This document shows, piece by piece, positions 36,421 through 45,950 of a DNA stretch of 64,000 nt; the first letter of the stretch is position 1; every line of letters begins with the position of its first letter. Origin of the DNA: an uncultured Clostridia bacterium (GTDB lineage Bacteria > Bacillota > Clostridia > Lachnospirales > CAG-274); contig CAJTVH010000008.1 of NCBI GenBank assembly GCA_910579745.1, positions 1-64,000 on the forward strand, in the 5' to 3' direction. The notes beneath the pieces are model-generated. The model searched no databases. It was not told the origin of the DNA and saw nothing but the letters and a program-made list of their open reading frames with translations. Made by a program: the position numbers and the translations under genes.

Positions 36421-37884
36421 TTATATACTCTCTAAAAATTTATCACACGCCTCGGCGGCTTCTCTTCCCTCATGAATCGCCCAAACAACGAGACTCTGCC
36501 CTCTTCTCATATCGCCCGCGGCGAAAACGCCTCTAACGTTCGTCTCAAACCTTCCGTATTCAGCCTTAACGTTGCTCCTTTGATCGGTTTCAAGAGAAAG
36601 CTGTTTAATAAGGGTATCCTCTGGTCCAGTAAATCCCATAGCCAAAAGTAAAAGCTGACAGGGCCTTACCTTCTCCGTTCCCGGAATGTGTTTACACACA
36701 AGCTTTCCATTTTCCTTTACCCACTCGACCTGTATGGTGTGAACCTCTTTAATATTACCGCTGTCATCAGAAATAACCCTCGTAACGGTGTTGAGATATT
36801 CTCTTGGGTCTTTCCCAAAAACCTTAAAGCTTTCCTCCTGCCCGTAATCCGTCTTTTTAATTTTGGGCCATTGCGGCCATGGGTTATTGGAAAGTCTTGC
36901 CTTGGGTGCTTCCGGCATAATCTCAATTTGAGTGACACTTTTACAGTTATGCCTTATCGCCGTTCCAACACAGTCCGTCCCTGTGTCTCCCCCGCCGATG
37001 ATAATAACGTCCTTGCCCTCGGCACTTATATACTTTCTGTCTTTAAGTTCCGAGTCCAAAAGACTTTTTGTATTAGCTTTAAGAAAATCAACGGCGAAGT
37101 AAATCCCTTTGGCATCTTTTCTTCCCTCTGCCTGTAAATCCCTCGCTTTGGTCGCCCCGCAGCATAATACCACAGCGTCGAATTCATTTATAAGCTTTGA
37201 CACGGAATAATTTTTTCCTATCTCAGTGTTAAACTCAAATTTTATACCCTCTTTTTTTAGTATGTCGATACGTCTTTGCACGATTTCTTTATCAAGCTTC
37301 ATATTTGGAATACCATACATAAGAAGTCCGCCCGCTCTGTCGGCTCTCTCAAAAACAGTAACGGTGTGCCCCTTTTGATTAAGAATATCGGCGCAGGCGA
37401 GCCCAGACGGACCTGATCCTACAACGGCAACCCTTTTTTGAGTGGACTTTTTAGGTATACGGGGAACAACTTTCCCTTCCTCAAACATTTTGTCAATTAT
37501 ATGAACCTCAATATTTTTAACCGTAACCGGCGGCTCGTTCATACCAAGAGTGCAGGAACCCTCGCACAAGGCGGGGCAAACTCGGCCTGTAAACTCAGGG
37601 AAATTACTTGTTTTTGAAAGACGGCGATACGCCTCGTCATACTTTCCCCTGTAAACAAGGTCGTTCCACTCAGGTATATAATTTCCCAAAGGACACCCCC
37701 CCTCTACGGGCTTTCCCGTATGACAGAAAGGAATGCCGCAGTTCATACATCTGGCTCCCTGCTCTCTTAAAGCCTCGGCGTCGAAATGAGTATGAAACTC
37801 CTCCCAGTCCTTAATTCTTTCCTCCGGTAACCTGTCCTTAGGAAGCTTTCTGTCAAATTCCATAAATCCTGTAGGCTTACCCAT
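36421..37884 (-). CDS. gltD: Glutamate synthase small subunit
   Basis: 487 residues. The N-terminus has the [4Fe-4S] cysteine set of GltD-like proteins (CMNCGIPFCH, GCPLGNYIPEWND, CPALCEGSCTLG). Two Rossmann motifs follow: VAVVGSGPSGLACADILN for FAD and DVIIIGGGDTGTDCVG for NADPH, then a C-terminal GVFAAGDMRRGQSLVVWAI. It feeds electrons from NADPH to GltB. It overlaps gltB by eight bases, giving a coupled gltBD operon for glutamate synthesis. Confidence 0.96.
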   Translation of the reverse strand: MGKPTGFMEFDRKLPKDRLPEERIKDWEEFHTHFDAEALREQGARCMNCGIPFCHTGKPVEGGCPLGNYIPEWNDLVYRGKYDEAYRRLSKTSNFPEFTGRVCPALCEGSCTLGMNEPPVTVKNIEVHIIDKMFEEGKVVPRIPKKSTQKRVAVVGSGPSGLACADILNQKGHTVTVFERADRAGGLLMYGIPNMKLDKEIVQRRIDILKKEGIKFEFNTEIGKNYSVSKLINEFDAVVLCCGATKARDLQAEGRKDAKGIYFAVDFLKANTKSLLDSELKDRKYISAEGKDVIIIGGGDTGTDCVGTAIRHNCKSVTQIEIMPEAPKARLSNNPWPQWPKIKKTDYGQEESFKVFGKDPREYLNTVTRVISDDSGNIKEVHTIQVEWVKENGKLVCKHIPGTEKVRPCQLLLLAMGFTGPEDTLIKQLSLETDQRSNVKAEYGRFETNVRGVFAAGDMRRGQSLVVWAIHEGREAAEACDKFLESI

Positions 37885-40800
37885 TTACAGCACTCCTCTC
37901 ACATACTTGTTTTTCTCCGATAACCGCCTCAAACGCCTCCATTTTAGCGTCCTCCTCAGACATACCGGCGCCCACGCACTTTTTAATCTCATTAATAACT
38001 TTTTTATAGTCAAAAGGAATAATCTTAACAAATTTTTTAATCTCGCTGTCAAAGTTATCAAGAATCTTTTCGGCGCGTGAACTTTTAGTATATTTATAAT
38101 GATTCTCAATCATCTCTCTAAGCTCCGAAATATCCTCTTTATCCGAAACCTCCTCAATAGACACAAGCTGCTTGTTGCATCTCTTCTCAAAATCCCCGTC
38201 GATATTGTAAACAAAAGCGATACCGCCCGACATGCCGGCGCCAAAGTTTGAGCCTGTCCTCCCCAAAACAACAACTCGCCCGCCGGTCATATACTCGCAG
38301 CCATGCTGGCCGATTCCTTCGACTACAGCCTTTATACCGCTGTTTCTGACACAAAAACGCTCGCCGGCTATACCGTTAATATACGCTTCTCCTTTAACAG
38401 CCCCGTAAAAAGCCACATTTCCGATAATAACATTCTCATCGGCCCTAAACACCGCCTTTCCCGGCGGAACCACAATAATCTTGCCACCAGAGAGGCCCTT
38501 TCCAATATAATCGTTTGAGTCTCCCTCAAGACGCATAGTAACGCCCTTTGAGAGAAACGCACCGAAACTCTGTCCGGCGGAGCCTGAGAAATTTAAATTT
38601 ATCGTGTCCTCCAAAAGCCCCTCCTCACCATACTTTTTGGCGATTTCAGAAGACAGAATAGTTCCGGCAACACGGTTAATATTAGTGATTCCCATACTCG
38701 CCGAAACCTTTTTCCCGCATTTAACCGCGGTTTCACAAAGTCTCACAAGAGCGTTCACGTCAAGGGTTTTCTCAAGCTCATGGTCTTGTTTCACGTTAAA
38801 ATATCTTTCCTTGTCATTTGTACAGATTTTGGTCTGATATAAAATGCTTGTAAGGTCTACGCTTTTGGCTTTCCAATTCTCTACCTTTTTAGGTGAAAGC
38901 TTCTCAACGTGCCCAATCATCTCCTCAACAGATTTCACGCCTATTTTAGACATCCACTCTCTAAGGTCCTGAGCGATAAATCTCATAAAGTTTTCCACAT
39001 ATTCCGGCTTTCCTTTAAACTTCTTTCTAAGTTCTGGATTTTGTGTCGCCACGCCCACAGGGCAGGTGTCAAGATTACATACTCTCATCATTACACAACC
39101 CATGGTAATAAGGGGCCCCGTGGCAAAGCCAAATTCCTCTGCCCCAAGCAAAGCCGCTATAGCGACGTCCCTGCCCGTAAGTAGCTTTCCGTCCGTTTCA
39201 ATAACTACTCTGTTGCGCAGATTATTCATAAGCAAAGCCTGATGAGTCTCAGCTACGCCAAGTTCCCAAGGCAGTCCGGCGTGACGCACGCTTGTGCGAG
39301 GAGCCGCCCCCGTTCCACCGTCATACCCGCTTATAAGAATAACGTCCGCCCTGCCTTTCGCCACGCCCACGGCTATAGTTCCGACTCCCGCCTCCGATAC
39401 AAGTTTAACGCTTATTCTCGCGTTTCTGTTAGCGTTTTTAAGGTCGTGTATAAGCTGGGCTAAATCCTCAATAGAATAAATGTCGTGATGAGGCGGCGGG
39501 GAAATAAGACTTACGCCTGGGGTTGAGTTTCTCGCTTTTGCTATCCACGGATAAACTTTTTTCCCCGGAAGATGACCGCCTTCCCCTGGTTTAGCACCCT
39601 GCGCCATCTTAATCTGAATTTCAACAGCGTTCTGAAGATAATTTATGGTAACGCCAAATCTGCCCGACGCCACCTGTTTAATAGCTGAACACCTAAAGTC
39701 TCCGTTTTCGTCAGGTATAAACCTGTCTGGGTTTTCCCCGCCCTCTCCGCTGTTTGATTTTCCGCCAAGCCTGTTCATGGCTATGGCCATACACTGATGA
39801 GCCTCAAGACTGATTGATCCGTAACTCATAGCCCCCGTTTTAAATCTTTTAACTATAGAATCAACAGACTCAACCTCATCGATATTAATCGGCTTATCAA
39901 CGGTTCTTATATCAAGAAGACCCCTTATGTGACAAAGACTTTCCGTTCTCTCGTTCATAAGTTTCGTATACTCTTTAAACAGTTTATAATCTCCTGTTTG
40001 ACAAGCCTTTTGAAGCATATAAATAGATTCTGGGTTAAATAGATGATATTCCCCTCCTCTTCTCCATTTATAATTTCCACCTGGCTCCAAAGGACTTTCC
40101 TTAGTCAGAGGGTCAAAAGCCTTCTGGTGACGCAGTTTTGTTTCCTTAGCGATATGTTTCTCCGAAAGTCCCCCGATTCTTGTAACCGTTCCGCTGAAAT
40201 ATTTATCCACAACCTCCTCTGAAACGCCAAGAGCCTCAAAAATCTGCGCCCCCTGATAACTCTGAATCGTGGAAATACCCATCTTAGACATAATTTTGAC
40301 AATACCGCTTGTAACGACGCCCAAATAAATTTTCACAGCCTCCTCAGCTGAAACATCAATATACCCTTTATCGGACATATCTCTTAAAGTCTCATAAGCT
40401 AGATAAGGATTAACAGCGTTTACGCCATATCCAAGCAGCACGGCGAAGTGATGTACCTCTCTCGGTTCTCCTGTCTCAAGAATAATACTCACGTTCATTC
40501 TTAAACCTTTTCTTATAAGATGATGATGAACGCCTGAAGACGCCAAAAGCGCCGGAATAGCGTATTTTTCCGAATTAACGCCTTTATCGGAAAGAATAAT
40601 TATATTCCGCCCGTTCTCAACGGCAATATCAACCGCCTTAAAAATATCGTCTATAGCTTTAGCCATACCATCTTTTTCCTTGGCGTTGTAGAGCATAGGA
40701 ATAGTGACGGAGTTAAATCCCCTTTCATCAATACATTTAATTTTCTCAAGCTGTTCGTCCGTAAGTATAGGCGTGGCGCATTTAATTCTTCGGCAGTTAT

Positions 40801-42598
40801 CCTCCGTGGGATTTAAAAGATTTTTCTCCCCCCCAAGATATACGAGGGTGCTTGTAACTATCTTTTCCCTTATAGCGTCAATCGGAGGATTTGTAACCTG
40901 AGCGAAAAGTTGTTTGAAATAATTGTATAAAAGCTGAGGCTTTTCGGATAAAACAGCTATAGGTGTATCTGTGCCCATAGCGGAAATCGGGTCTGTCCTT
41001 GTCTCAATAATTCCCCTTAAAGTTGTGTCAACATCCTCCCATGTATAACCGAACGCCTTCTGCCTTGTAAGCAAAGTTTCTTTCTCATTAAAATCATTTT
41101 CCCTGTTCACAAATATATTCTCAAGTTCAATAAAACGTTTGGCTATAAGCTCTCCATAGGGCTGTTTTAAAGTATCGTCCTTTATTTTCTCGACAAGTTC
41201 ACGCCAGTTTTGGGATGGCTTTTCAGACTGTTTGATGTCGTCAAGATTAATAAGATTTTTATTAAGCCATTCCCTGTATGGGTGGTCTGACACAATAGCG
41301 CTCTTAATTTCATCGTCCTCGATAATGCGCCCCGCCTTAGTGTCTATAAGAAGCATTTTTCCTGGTTCAAGCCTGTCCTTTTTAACAATGTCCTCAGGGG
41401 GAATATCCAAAACCCCTACTTCCGATGAGAGAATAACCATATCGTCTTTAGTGACGTAATACCTCGCCGGTCGAAGTCCGTTTCTGTCAAGAGTGGCGCC
41501 TACCCTCACTCCGTCTGTAAATCCTATAGCCGCCGGTCCGTCCCACGGTTCTGTCATACAGCTTGAGTATTCATAAAAAGCTCTTTTGTCATCAGACATA
41601 GAGAAATCATTCTCCCAAGGCTCAGGAATAGCCATCATAATCGCCTTAGGAAGAGAGTAGCCCGAAAGAGTAAGCATATTTATAAAATTATCAAACATAG
41701 CCGAATCGCTTCCGTCCTCGTTAATAACGGGATAAATTTTCTTAATATCCTCACCGAAAGCGTCTGTCTCAAACATTTTCTCTCTTGCTTTAACCCAATT
41801 CACATTGCCTCTTATAGTGTTAATTTCACCGTTATGAATAATATATCTGTTAGGGTGCGCCCTTTCCCAGCTTGGGAAAGTATTTGTACTGAAACGTGAA
41901 TGTACCATAGCTATAGCCGTTTTAACGTCAAGGTCCATGAGGTCCAAATAAAACCTGTTTACCTGTTCGGGAGTAAGCATGCCCTTATACACAATGGTTT
42001 TTGAGGACAATGAGGCGAAATAAAAGTAACTGTCCTTATCTTCATCACAAAATCTTATGGCTTTCTCAGCTCTTTTTAAAATAACAAAAAGTTTTCTCTC
42101 AAACTCATCACCGGCATTTATATCGTCCGCCTTTTTTATAAAAACCTGAACAATCCTCGGAACAGCTTCTTTAGCGCTTTTTCCTATACAATTAGCGTAT
42201 GTCGGCACCTCTCTCATTCCGAGATAAATCTGCCCCTCTTCCTCTACGATTTTTTCCAATTTTCTGAGAGATTTATTTCTTGTCTCAAAATCCGGAGACA
42301 AAAAAAGCATACCCACTCCGTACTCTCCTTCTTTGGGTAGCTTAATATCTTCGTTCATACACACTTTCTTCATAAAAGCGTGAGGTATCTGAATTAAAAT
42401 CCCGGCTCCATCACCGGTATCAGGTTCGCTTCCAACGCCGCCTCTGTGGGCGAGATTTTTTAAAATCCGAATCGCGCTGTCAATAATGTCGTGAGACTTC
42501 TTTCCTTTAATGTTCGCGATAAGGCCGATACCGCACGCGTCATGTTCAAATTTAGGGTCATACAAGCCCTGTCTAGGTGGTAAACCTTTGAAATCCAC
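37877..42598 (-). CDS. gltB: Glutamate synthase large subunit
   Basis: 1573 residues, the normal size. The class II glutaminase domain starts after a short propeptide with its nucleophilic cysteine in HDACGIG (residue 22). The central domain and FMN-binding synthase domain follow, with the 3Fe-4S cysteines in CNLDTCPVG and KPGEGGHLPGKKVYPWIA. The C-terminal GXGXG beta-helix shows GGKIIVVPP and SGGIAFVYN. It converts glutamine and 2-oxoglutarate to two glutamates. The 900-base upstream region contains repeats and an AT palindrome but no gene. Confidence 0.97.
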   Translation of the reverse strand: MDFKGLPPRQGLYDPKFEHDACGIGLIANIKGKKSHDIIDSAIRILKNLAHRGGVGSEPDTGDGAGILIQIPHAFMKKVCMNEDIKLPKEGEYGVGMLFLSPDFETRNKSLRKLEKIVEEEGQIYLGMREVPTYANCIGKSAKEAVPRIVQVFIKKADDINAGDEFERKLFVILKRAEKAIRFCDEDKDSYFYFASLSSKTIVYKGMLTPEQVNRFYLDLMDLDVKTAIAMVHSRFSTNTFPSWERAHPNRYIIHNGEINTIRGNVNWVKAREKMFETDAFGEDIKKIYPVINEDGSDSAMFDNFINMLTLSGYSLPKAIMMAIPEPWENDFSMSDDKRAFYEYSSCMTEPWDGPAAIGFTDGVRVGATLDRNGLRPARYYVTKDDMVILSSEVGVLDIPPEDIVKKDRLEPGKMLLIDTKAGRIIEDDEIKSAIVSDHPYREWLNKNLINLDDIKQSEKPSQNWRELVEKIKDDTLKQPYGELIAKRFIELENIFVNRENDFNEKETLLTRQKAFGYTWEDVDTTLRGIIETRTDPISAMGTDTPIAVLSEKPQLLYNYFKQLFAQVTNPPIDAIREKIVTSTLVYLGGEKNLLNPTEDNCRRIKCATPILTDEQLEKIKCIDERGFNSVTIPMLYNAKEKDGMAKAIDDIFKAVDIAVENGRNIIILSDKGVNSEKYAIPALLASSGVHHHLIRKGLRMNVSIILETGEPREVHHFAVLLGYGVNAVNPYLAYETLRDMSDKGYIDVSAEEAVKIYLGVVTSGIVKIMSKMGISTIQSYQGAQIFEALGVSEEVVDKYFSGTVTRIGGLSEKHIAKETKLRHQKAFDPLTKESPLEPGGNYKWRRGGEYHLFNPESIYMLQKACQTGDYKLFKEYTKLMNERTESLCHIRGLLDIRTVDKPINIDEVESVDSIVKRFKTGAMSYGSISLEAHQCMAIAMNRLGGKSNSGEGGENPDRFIPDENGDFRCSAIKQVASGRFGVTINYLQNAVEIQIKMAQGAKPGEGGHLPGKKVYPWIAKARNSTPGVSLISPPPHHDIYSIEDLAQLIHDLKNANRNARISVKLVSEAGVGTIAVGVAKGRADVILISGYDGGTGAAPRTSVRHAGLPWELGVAETHQALLMNNLRNRVVIETDGKLLTGRDVAIAALLGAEEFGFATGPLITMGCVMMRVCNLDTCPVGVATQNPELRKKFKGKPEYVENFMRFIAQDLREWMSKIGVKSVEEMIGHVEKLSPKKVENWKAKSVDLTSILYQTKICTNDKERYFNVKQDHELEKTLDVNALVRLCETAVKCGKKVSASMGITNINRVAGTILSSEIAKKYGEEGLLEDTINLNFSGSAGQSFGAFLSKGVTMRLEGDSNDYIGKGLSGGKIIVVPPGKAVFRADENVIIGNVAFYGAVKGEAYINGIAGERFCVRNSGIKAVVEGIGQHGCEYMTGGRVVVLGRTGSNFGAGMSGGIAFVYNIDGDFEKRCNKQLVSIEEVSDKEDISELREMIENHYKYTKSSRAEKILDNFDSEIKKFVKIIPFDYKKVINEIKKCVGAGMSEEDAKMEAFEAVIGEKQVCERSAVNG

Positions 42599-42659
42599 AA
42601 TATCAATCCTTCCATAATTATAAATTATTTTTTTAATTAAATCATTATAAAAATTTATT

Positions 42660-42861
42660 TATAGTCAATGAACTTAAAAAGAAATAAAGTAAGGCTAGAA
42701 AAAAATCATCCTCACAAGACATAGTAGGAAGACCATAGACCGGCTCCTATATCAATTAGACACGTAAACAAGTAGCAAAACCAGGCTTCATGTCCTGCTG
42801 CCGCACGGCGAAAGTAATTTTCAGCCTCCGAAGTTGTTTATTTTTAAGTTTATCGATTATA
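42660..42861. repeat. Family D element (long form)
   Basis: TATAGTCAATGAACTTAAAAAG at the left is mirrored by TTTTTAAGTTTATCGATTATA at the right, a 202 bp unit. The interior shares AAAAAATCATC and a GC-rich core with the copy at 57607. It lies 60 bases upstream of gltB. Confidence 0.65.
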
Positions 42862-43020
42862 TATCGGACAGCTCCTTACGGCGCTTAGTCTCCATAACGA
42901 CCGTGTTTTCTGAAAAGAAATTATATTTTCTAAGCTTCAAGCTGGGAAATATTGACTTGATATCCGATAAATTTATCCCGGGACTATATTTTACTATATA
43001 ATTAATCAAAATGCAAGTTA

Positions 43021-43076
43021 TTTAATAAAATAATTTATATTTTTTTTGTTAAATAAATATAAATTATTTTATTAAA
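43021..43076. repeat. Perfect 20-bp AT-only inverted repeat
   Basis: TTTAATAAAATAATTTATAT (43021-43040) is exactly complementary to 43057-43076, with a 16-base loop. It has no G or C, so it is not a normal terminator. The gap 43077-43539 otherwise shows no gene. Confidence 0.7.
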
Positions 43077-43539
43077 TATAAAAAAAGCTTTTATAATCAC
43101 ATTTTTTGATAATTAATATTGATTATAAAAAACATTCTATAAAAATCTCAACAACTCAAATTATGCAAGGAAATATATTCCCACTTGCAAAATTTAGGCC
43201 TATTGTATAGATTTATGTACAAAGGTTAATTTAAGTGTTTTAAATTTGGTTAAAATTTTTTTTTAAAAGTATAATTTTTTTCATATTTTCTGACGATATA
43301 ATTTATAAGCGACTATATCCTTAACCAAAACATTGATATAAATGGGAGTTTCACATATCCTCCCGCGCTTAATGTTTTAAATCGAGTTTTATAAATAAAT
43401 ATTATCGCTTTATGAATATTTATTTATTTTGTCTGACAATATATTTATAAGGAAAATAAATTGTTGTTATCGTTTTGCTTTTTAATTTCACAGTTGTTTG
43501 AGTTGTCTAAAAATTTATTTAAAAAGGCAGGTGTCTATT

Positions 43540-43803
43540 ATGAAAATCTCAAATATTTCCAAGCTGTATCAAACTTATGAGGCTAAACCCGTTGTTTCAG
43601 GCAAAAAAATTGTTTCAGGAGAAAAAAAAGATAAATTAAACGTTTCCGATCAGGCGAAGGAATTTCAGACCGCCCTAAAAGCGGCTTTATCCTCTCCTTC
43701 TGTCAGAGAGGATAAAATAAACGATATTAAAACACGTATCGACAACGGCTCATATAACGTATCGGCTGAGGATATCGCCAATAAAATGATGACATATATT
43801 TAA
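43540..43803 (+). CDS. flgM: Anti-sigma-28 factor FlgM
   Basis: 87 residues from the ATG at 43540 behind a GGCAGGTG site; a longer upstream frame lacks a site. The C-terminal half has the FlgM pattern KLNVSDQAKEF ... REDKINDIKTRIDNGSYNVSAEDIANKMM. FlgM holds the flagellar sigma factor inactive until the hook is complete and it is exported. It leads the late flagellar operon. Confidence 0.92.
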   Translation: MKISNISKLYQTYEAKPVVSGKKIVSGEKKDKLNVSDQAKEFQTALKAALSSPSVREDKINDIKTRIDNGSYNVSAEDIANKMMTYI

Positions 43804-43861
43804 TAAATAAAAAGTAAAAAAACTAAAGACCTTATATTTCTGAATATTGAGGTGATTGCAT

Positions 43862-44362
43862 TTGGCTGGTCTGATAAATGAGTTAATTGTTAATTTAAAC
43901 GAAATGAACGATTTGTATGAGCAATTAATTGAAAGCGGAAAAGAAAAACGAGAAGTTATCATTAAAAACAATATTGAGGAACTTCAAAAAATTAACGGCA
44001 ACGAAAATATTTTAGTCGGAAAAACGCTCAAGCTCGATAAAAAAAGAGAAGAGCTTTTTTCCGATATTGCTTTTGTTCTTAATAAGCCTTCGGAAAATAT
44101 TACTCTTACAAAATTGATTGAGTATATTGATAAACAAGCTGAGGCCGAGGATGTGAGAAAAGCGCGTGACCGCGCCTCTCACCTTTTGGCGAAACTTAAA
44201 GAGATAAACGAGAGCAATCGTATTTTAATAGAAGAGGCTCTTAACCAAACGGAATTTTCAATGAATGTTTTAAGAGGTACGTTAAGCGGAAAACCCTACT
44301 ACTGCGATACCCACGGAAACGAGATTCCGACGGGCGACAGATTCTTTGATATAAAACAATAA
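43862..44362 (+). CDS. flgN: Flagellar export chaperone FlgN
   Basis: 166 residues from the TTG at 43862, seven bases after GAGGTG; the TTG at 43856 is too near. The protein is all-helical and charged, with FlgN/FlgN-like pattern NELIVNLNEMNDLYEQLIESGKEKREVIIKNNIEEL. FlgN binds the hook-junction proteins FlgK and FlgL before export, matching its place directly before those genes. Confidence 0.85.
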   Translation: MAGLINELIVNLNEMNDLYEQLIESGKEKREVIIKNNIEELQKINGNENILVGKTLKLDKKREELFSDIAFVLNKPSENITLTKLIEYIDKQAEAEDVRKARDRASHLLAKLKEINESNRILIEEALNQTEFSMNVLRGTLSGKPYYCDTHGNEIPTGDRFFDIKQ

Positions 44363-44377
44363 AGGGGGAAATTTTAT

Positions 44378-45934
44378 ATGGCTTCAATGTCAAGCTACAG
44401 CATAGGCGTAAGCGGTATAAGAAACGCTCAGGCCGGTCTTTCCACAACCGGACATAATATGGCGAACTCTGGAGTAGCCGGATATTCCCGTCAGGGTAAT
44501 ATACAGCAGACGTTTTTATACAGACCCTATCGCGAAAGCAAAGTCGGTCTCCTTCAAGTTGGAATGGGAACCGATTTAAGTGAGATACGACAAATAAGAA
44601 ATAAGTTTTTTGACGCCGAATATAGAGACGAGGCGAGTACTACTAATTATTACTCCGCTAAATATATGACGGGTCAGGAAGTTGAGAATATATTGGGAGA
44701 GCTTGAAAGCTCCTACGCGGCGCAAGACGTTATAGGCAATATATGGGAAGCGTTAAACGAGCTTTCGATTTATCCGGACGGTATTGAGACAAGAGGTTCC
44801 TTTATAGAAACCTGCGTCACTTTTCTTGATAAAATGAACGATATTCAAAATGGTCTTTACAACTATCAGATTAATTTAAACGAACAAATTAAAACCACGG
44901 TAAACAAAATAAATGATATAGTTACTAAAATAGACGAGTTAAACGATAAAATAGTATATAATGAAATGAGTGGAGATAACGCCAACGATTTCCGTGACTC
45001 AAGAAATATTCTTTTGGATGAGCTGAGCTCATATCTCGATATAACCGTAAAAGATAACGCCAACGGCAGAGCGGATATTCTTGTCGAGGGAAAAGAGCTT
45101 CTCGTAAACGGCGTTGTGAATACAATCGGGTTAAAATACTCTACGCCTGGTTACGCTTTCGTAGAACCCGTGTTTACAAAATCCGACACCATTCTTCCCG
45201 AAGACGCCGATGCCGTGTCCATTTTCGGGGATTTAAGCAAACAGGAACTTTCAGGAGGCTCTGAAAACTGCGGCGGGCTTTTAAAGGGTATGCTTGTATC
45301 CAGAGGAAACACCGTAGGACAATACAATTCTCCCGATAGCGAGACTTCTAATTTCCTTATACCGTCGGTTCAGAAAAATTTTGATAATCTTGTAAACGGA
45401 ATCGTGAATCTTTTAAACGACTCTTTCGCCGGCGGAGATACTTTTGATTTAACAGGCGGGCACGGCGTTCCTATTTTTACTAAAATAGTAGCAAACGGCG
45501 ACTATACCACCACTAATTTGGAAATAAACCCAATACTCAGAGATACTGACGGATACAACTATCTCGCTTTATCTGCCTCCGGAGCCGTTGGAGACACAAC
45601 AGCGATACTTGAGGTTATGAAAAAATGGGAAAACGGAGTCGACGGACTTGAGGACGCTTTCGGAAATCCATATTCGGTAAATAATTATTATCGCTCAATT
45701 GTTGACGACGTTTCCAATGAGGTAAACGAGGCAAGCAAATATTATGACCAGCACGAGGGACTTTTAACCTCCGTAGACAACAAGCGTCAGACTTTATCGG
45801 GTGTTTCCCTTGATGAGGAACTTTCATATATGCTTAAATACCAGTACGCTTTTCAGGCGTCCTCAAAATTTATAAATATAATAGATTCAATGGTTGATAA
45901 AGTTGTAAACGGTATGGGAGTTGTCGGCCGTTAA
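44378..45934 (+). CDS. flgK: Flagellar hook-associated protein FlgK, first copy
   Basis: 518 residues with the rod-type N-terminus GIRNAQAGLSTTGHNMANSGVAGYSRQ and C-terminus (SLDEELSYMLKYQYAFQASSKFINIIDSMVDKVVNGM) that form the coiled-coil D0 domain. FlgK is the first junction protein between hook and filament. The ATG has an AGGGGGAAA site. A second FlgK-like gene follows after 16 bases. The two are clearly homologous but diverged. Confidence 0.93.
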   Translation: MASMSSYSIGVSGIRNAQAGLSTTGHNMANSGVAGYSRQGNIQQTFLYRPYRESKVGLLQVGMGTDLSEIRQIRNKFFDAEYRDEASTTNYYSAKYMTGQEVENILGELESSYAAQDVIGNIWEALNELSIYPDGIETRGSFIETCVTFLDKMNDIQNGLYNYQINLNEQIKTTVNKINDIVTKIDELNDKIVYNEMSGDNANDFRDSRNILLDELSSYLDITVKDNANGRADILVEGKELLVNGVVNTIGLKYSTPGYAFVEPVFTKSDTILPEDADAVSIFGDLSKQELSGGSENCGGLLKGMLVSRGNTVGQYNSPDSETSNFLIPSVQKNFDNLVNGIVNLLNDSFAGGDTFDLTGGHGVPIFTKIVANGDYTTTNLEINPILRDTDGYNYLALSASGAVGDTTAILEVMKKWENGVDGLEDAFGNPYSVNNYYRSIVDDVSNEVNEASKYYDQHEGLLTSVDNKRQTLSGVSLDEELSYMLKYQYAFQASSKFINIIDSMVDKVVNGMGVVGR

Positions 45935-45950
45935 TTAAGGAGGTTTTAAA

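Noticed and set aside
43261..43460. Sigma-28 promoter before flgM
   Set aside because: TCTGACGATAT and TCTGACAATAT look partly right, but no TAAA box lies at the proper distance.
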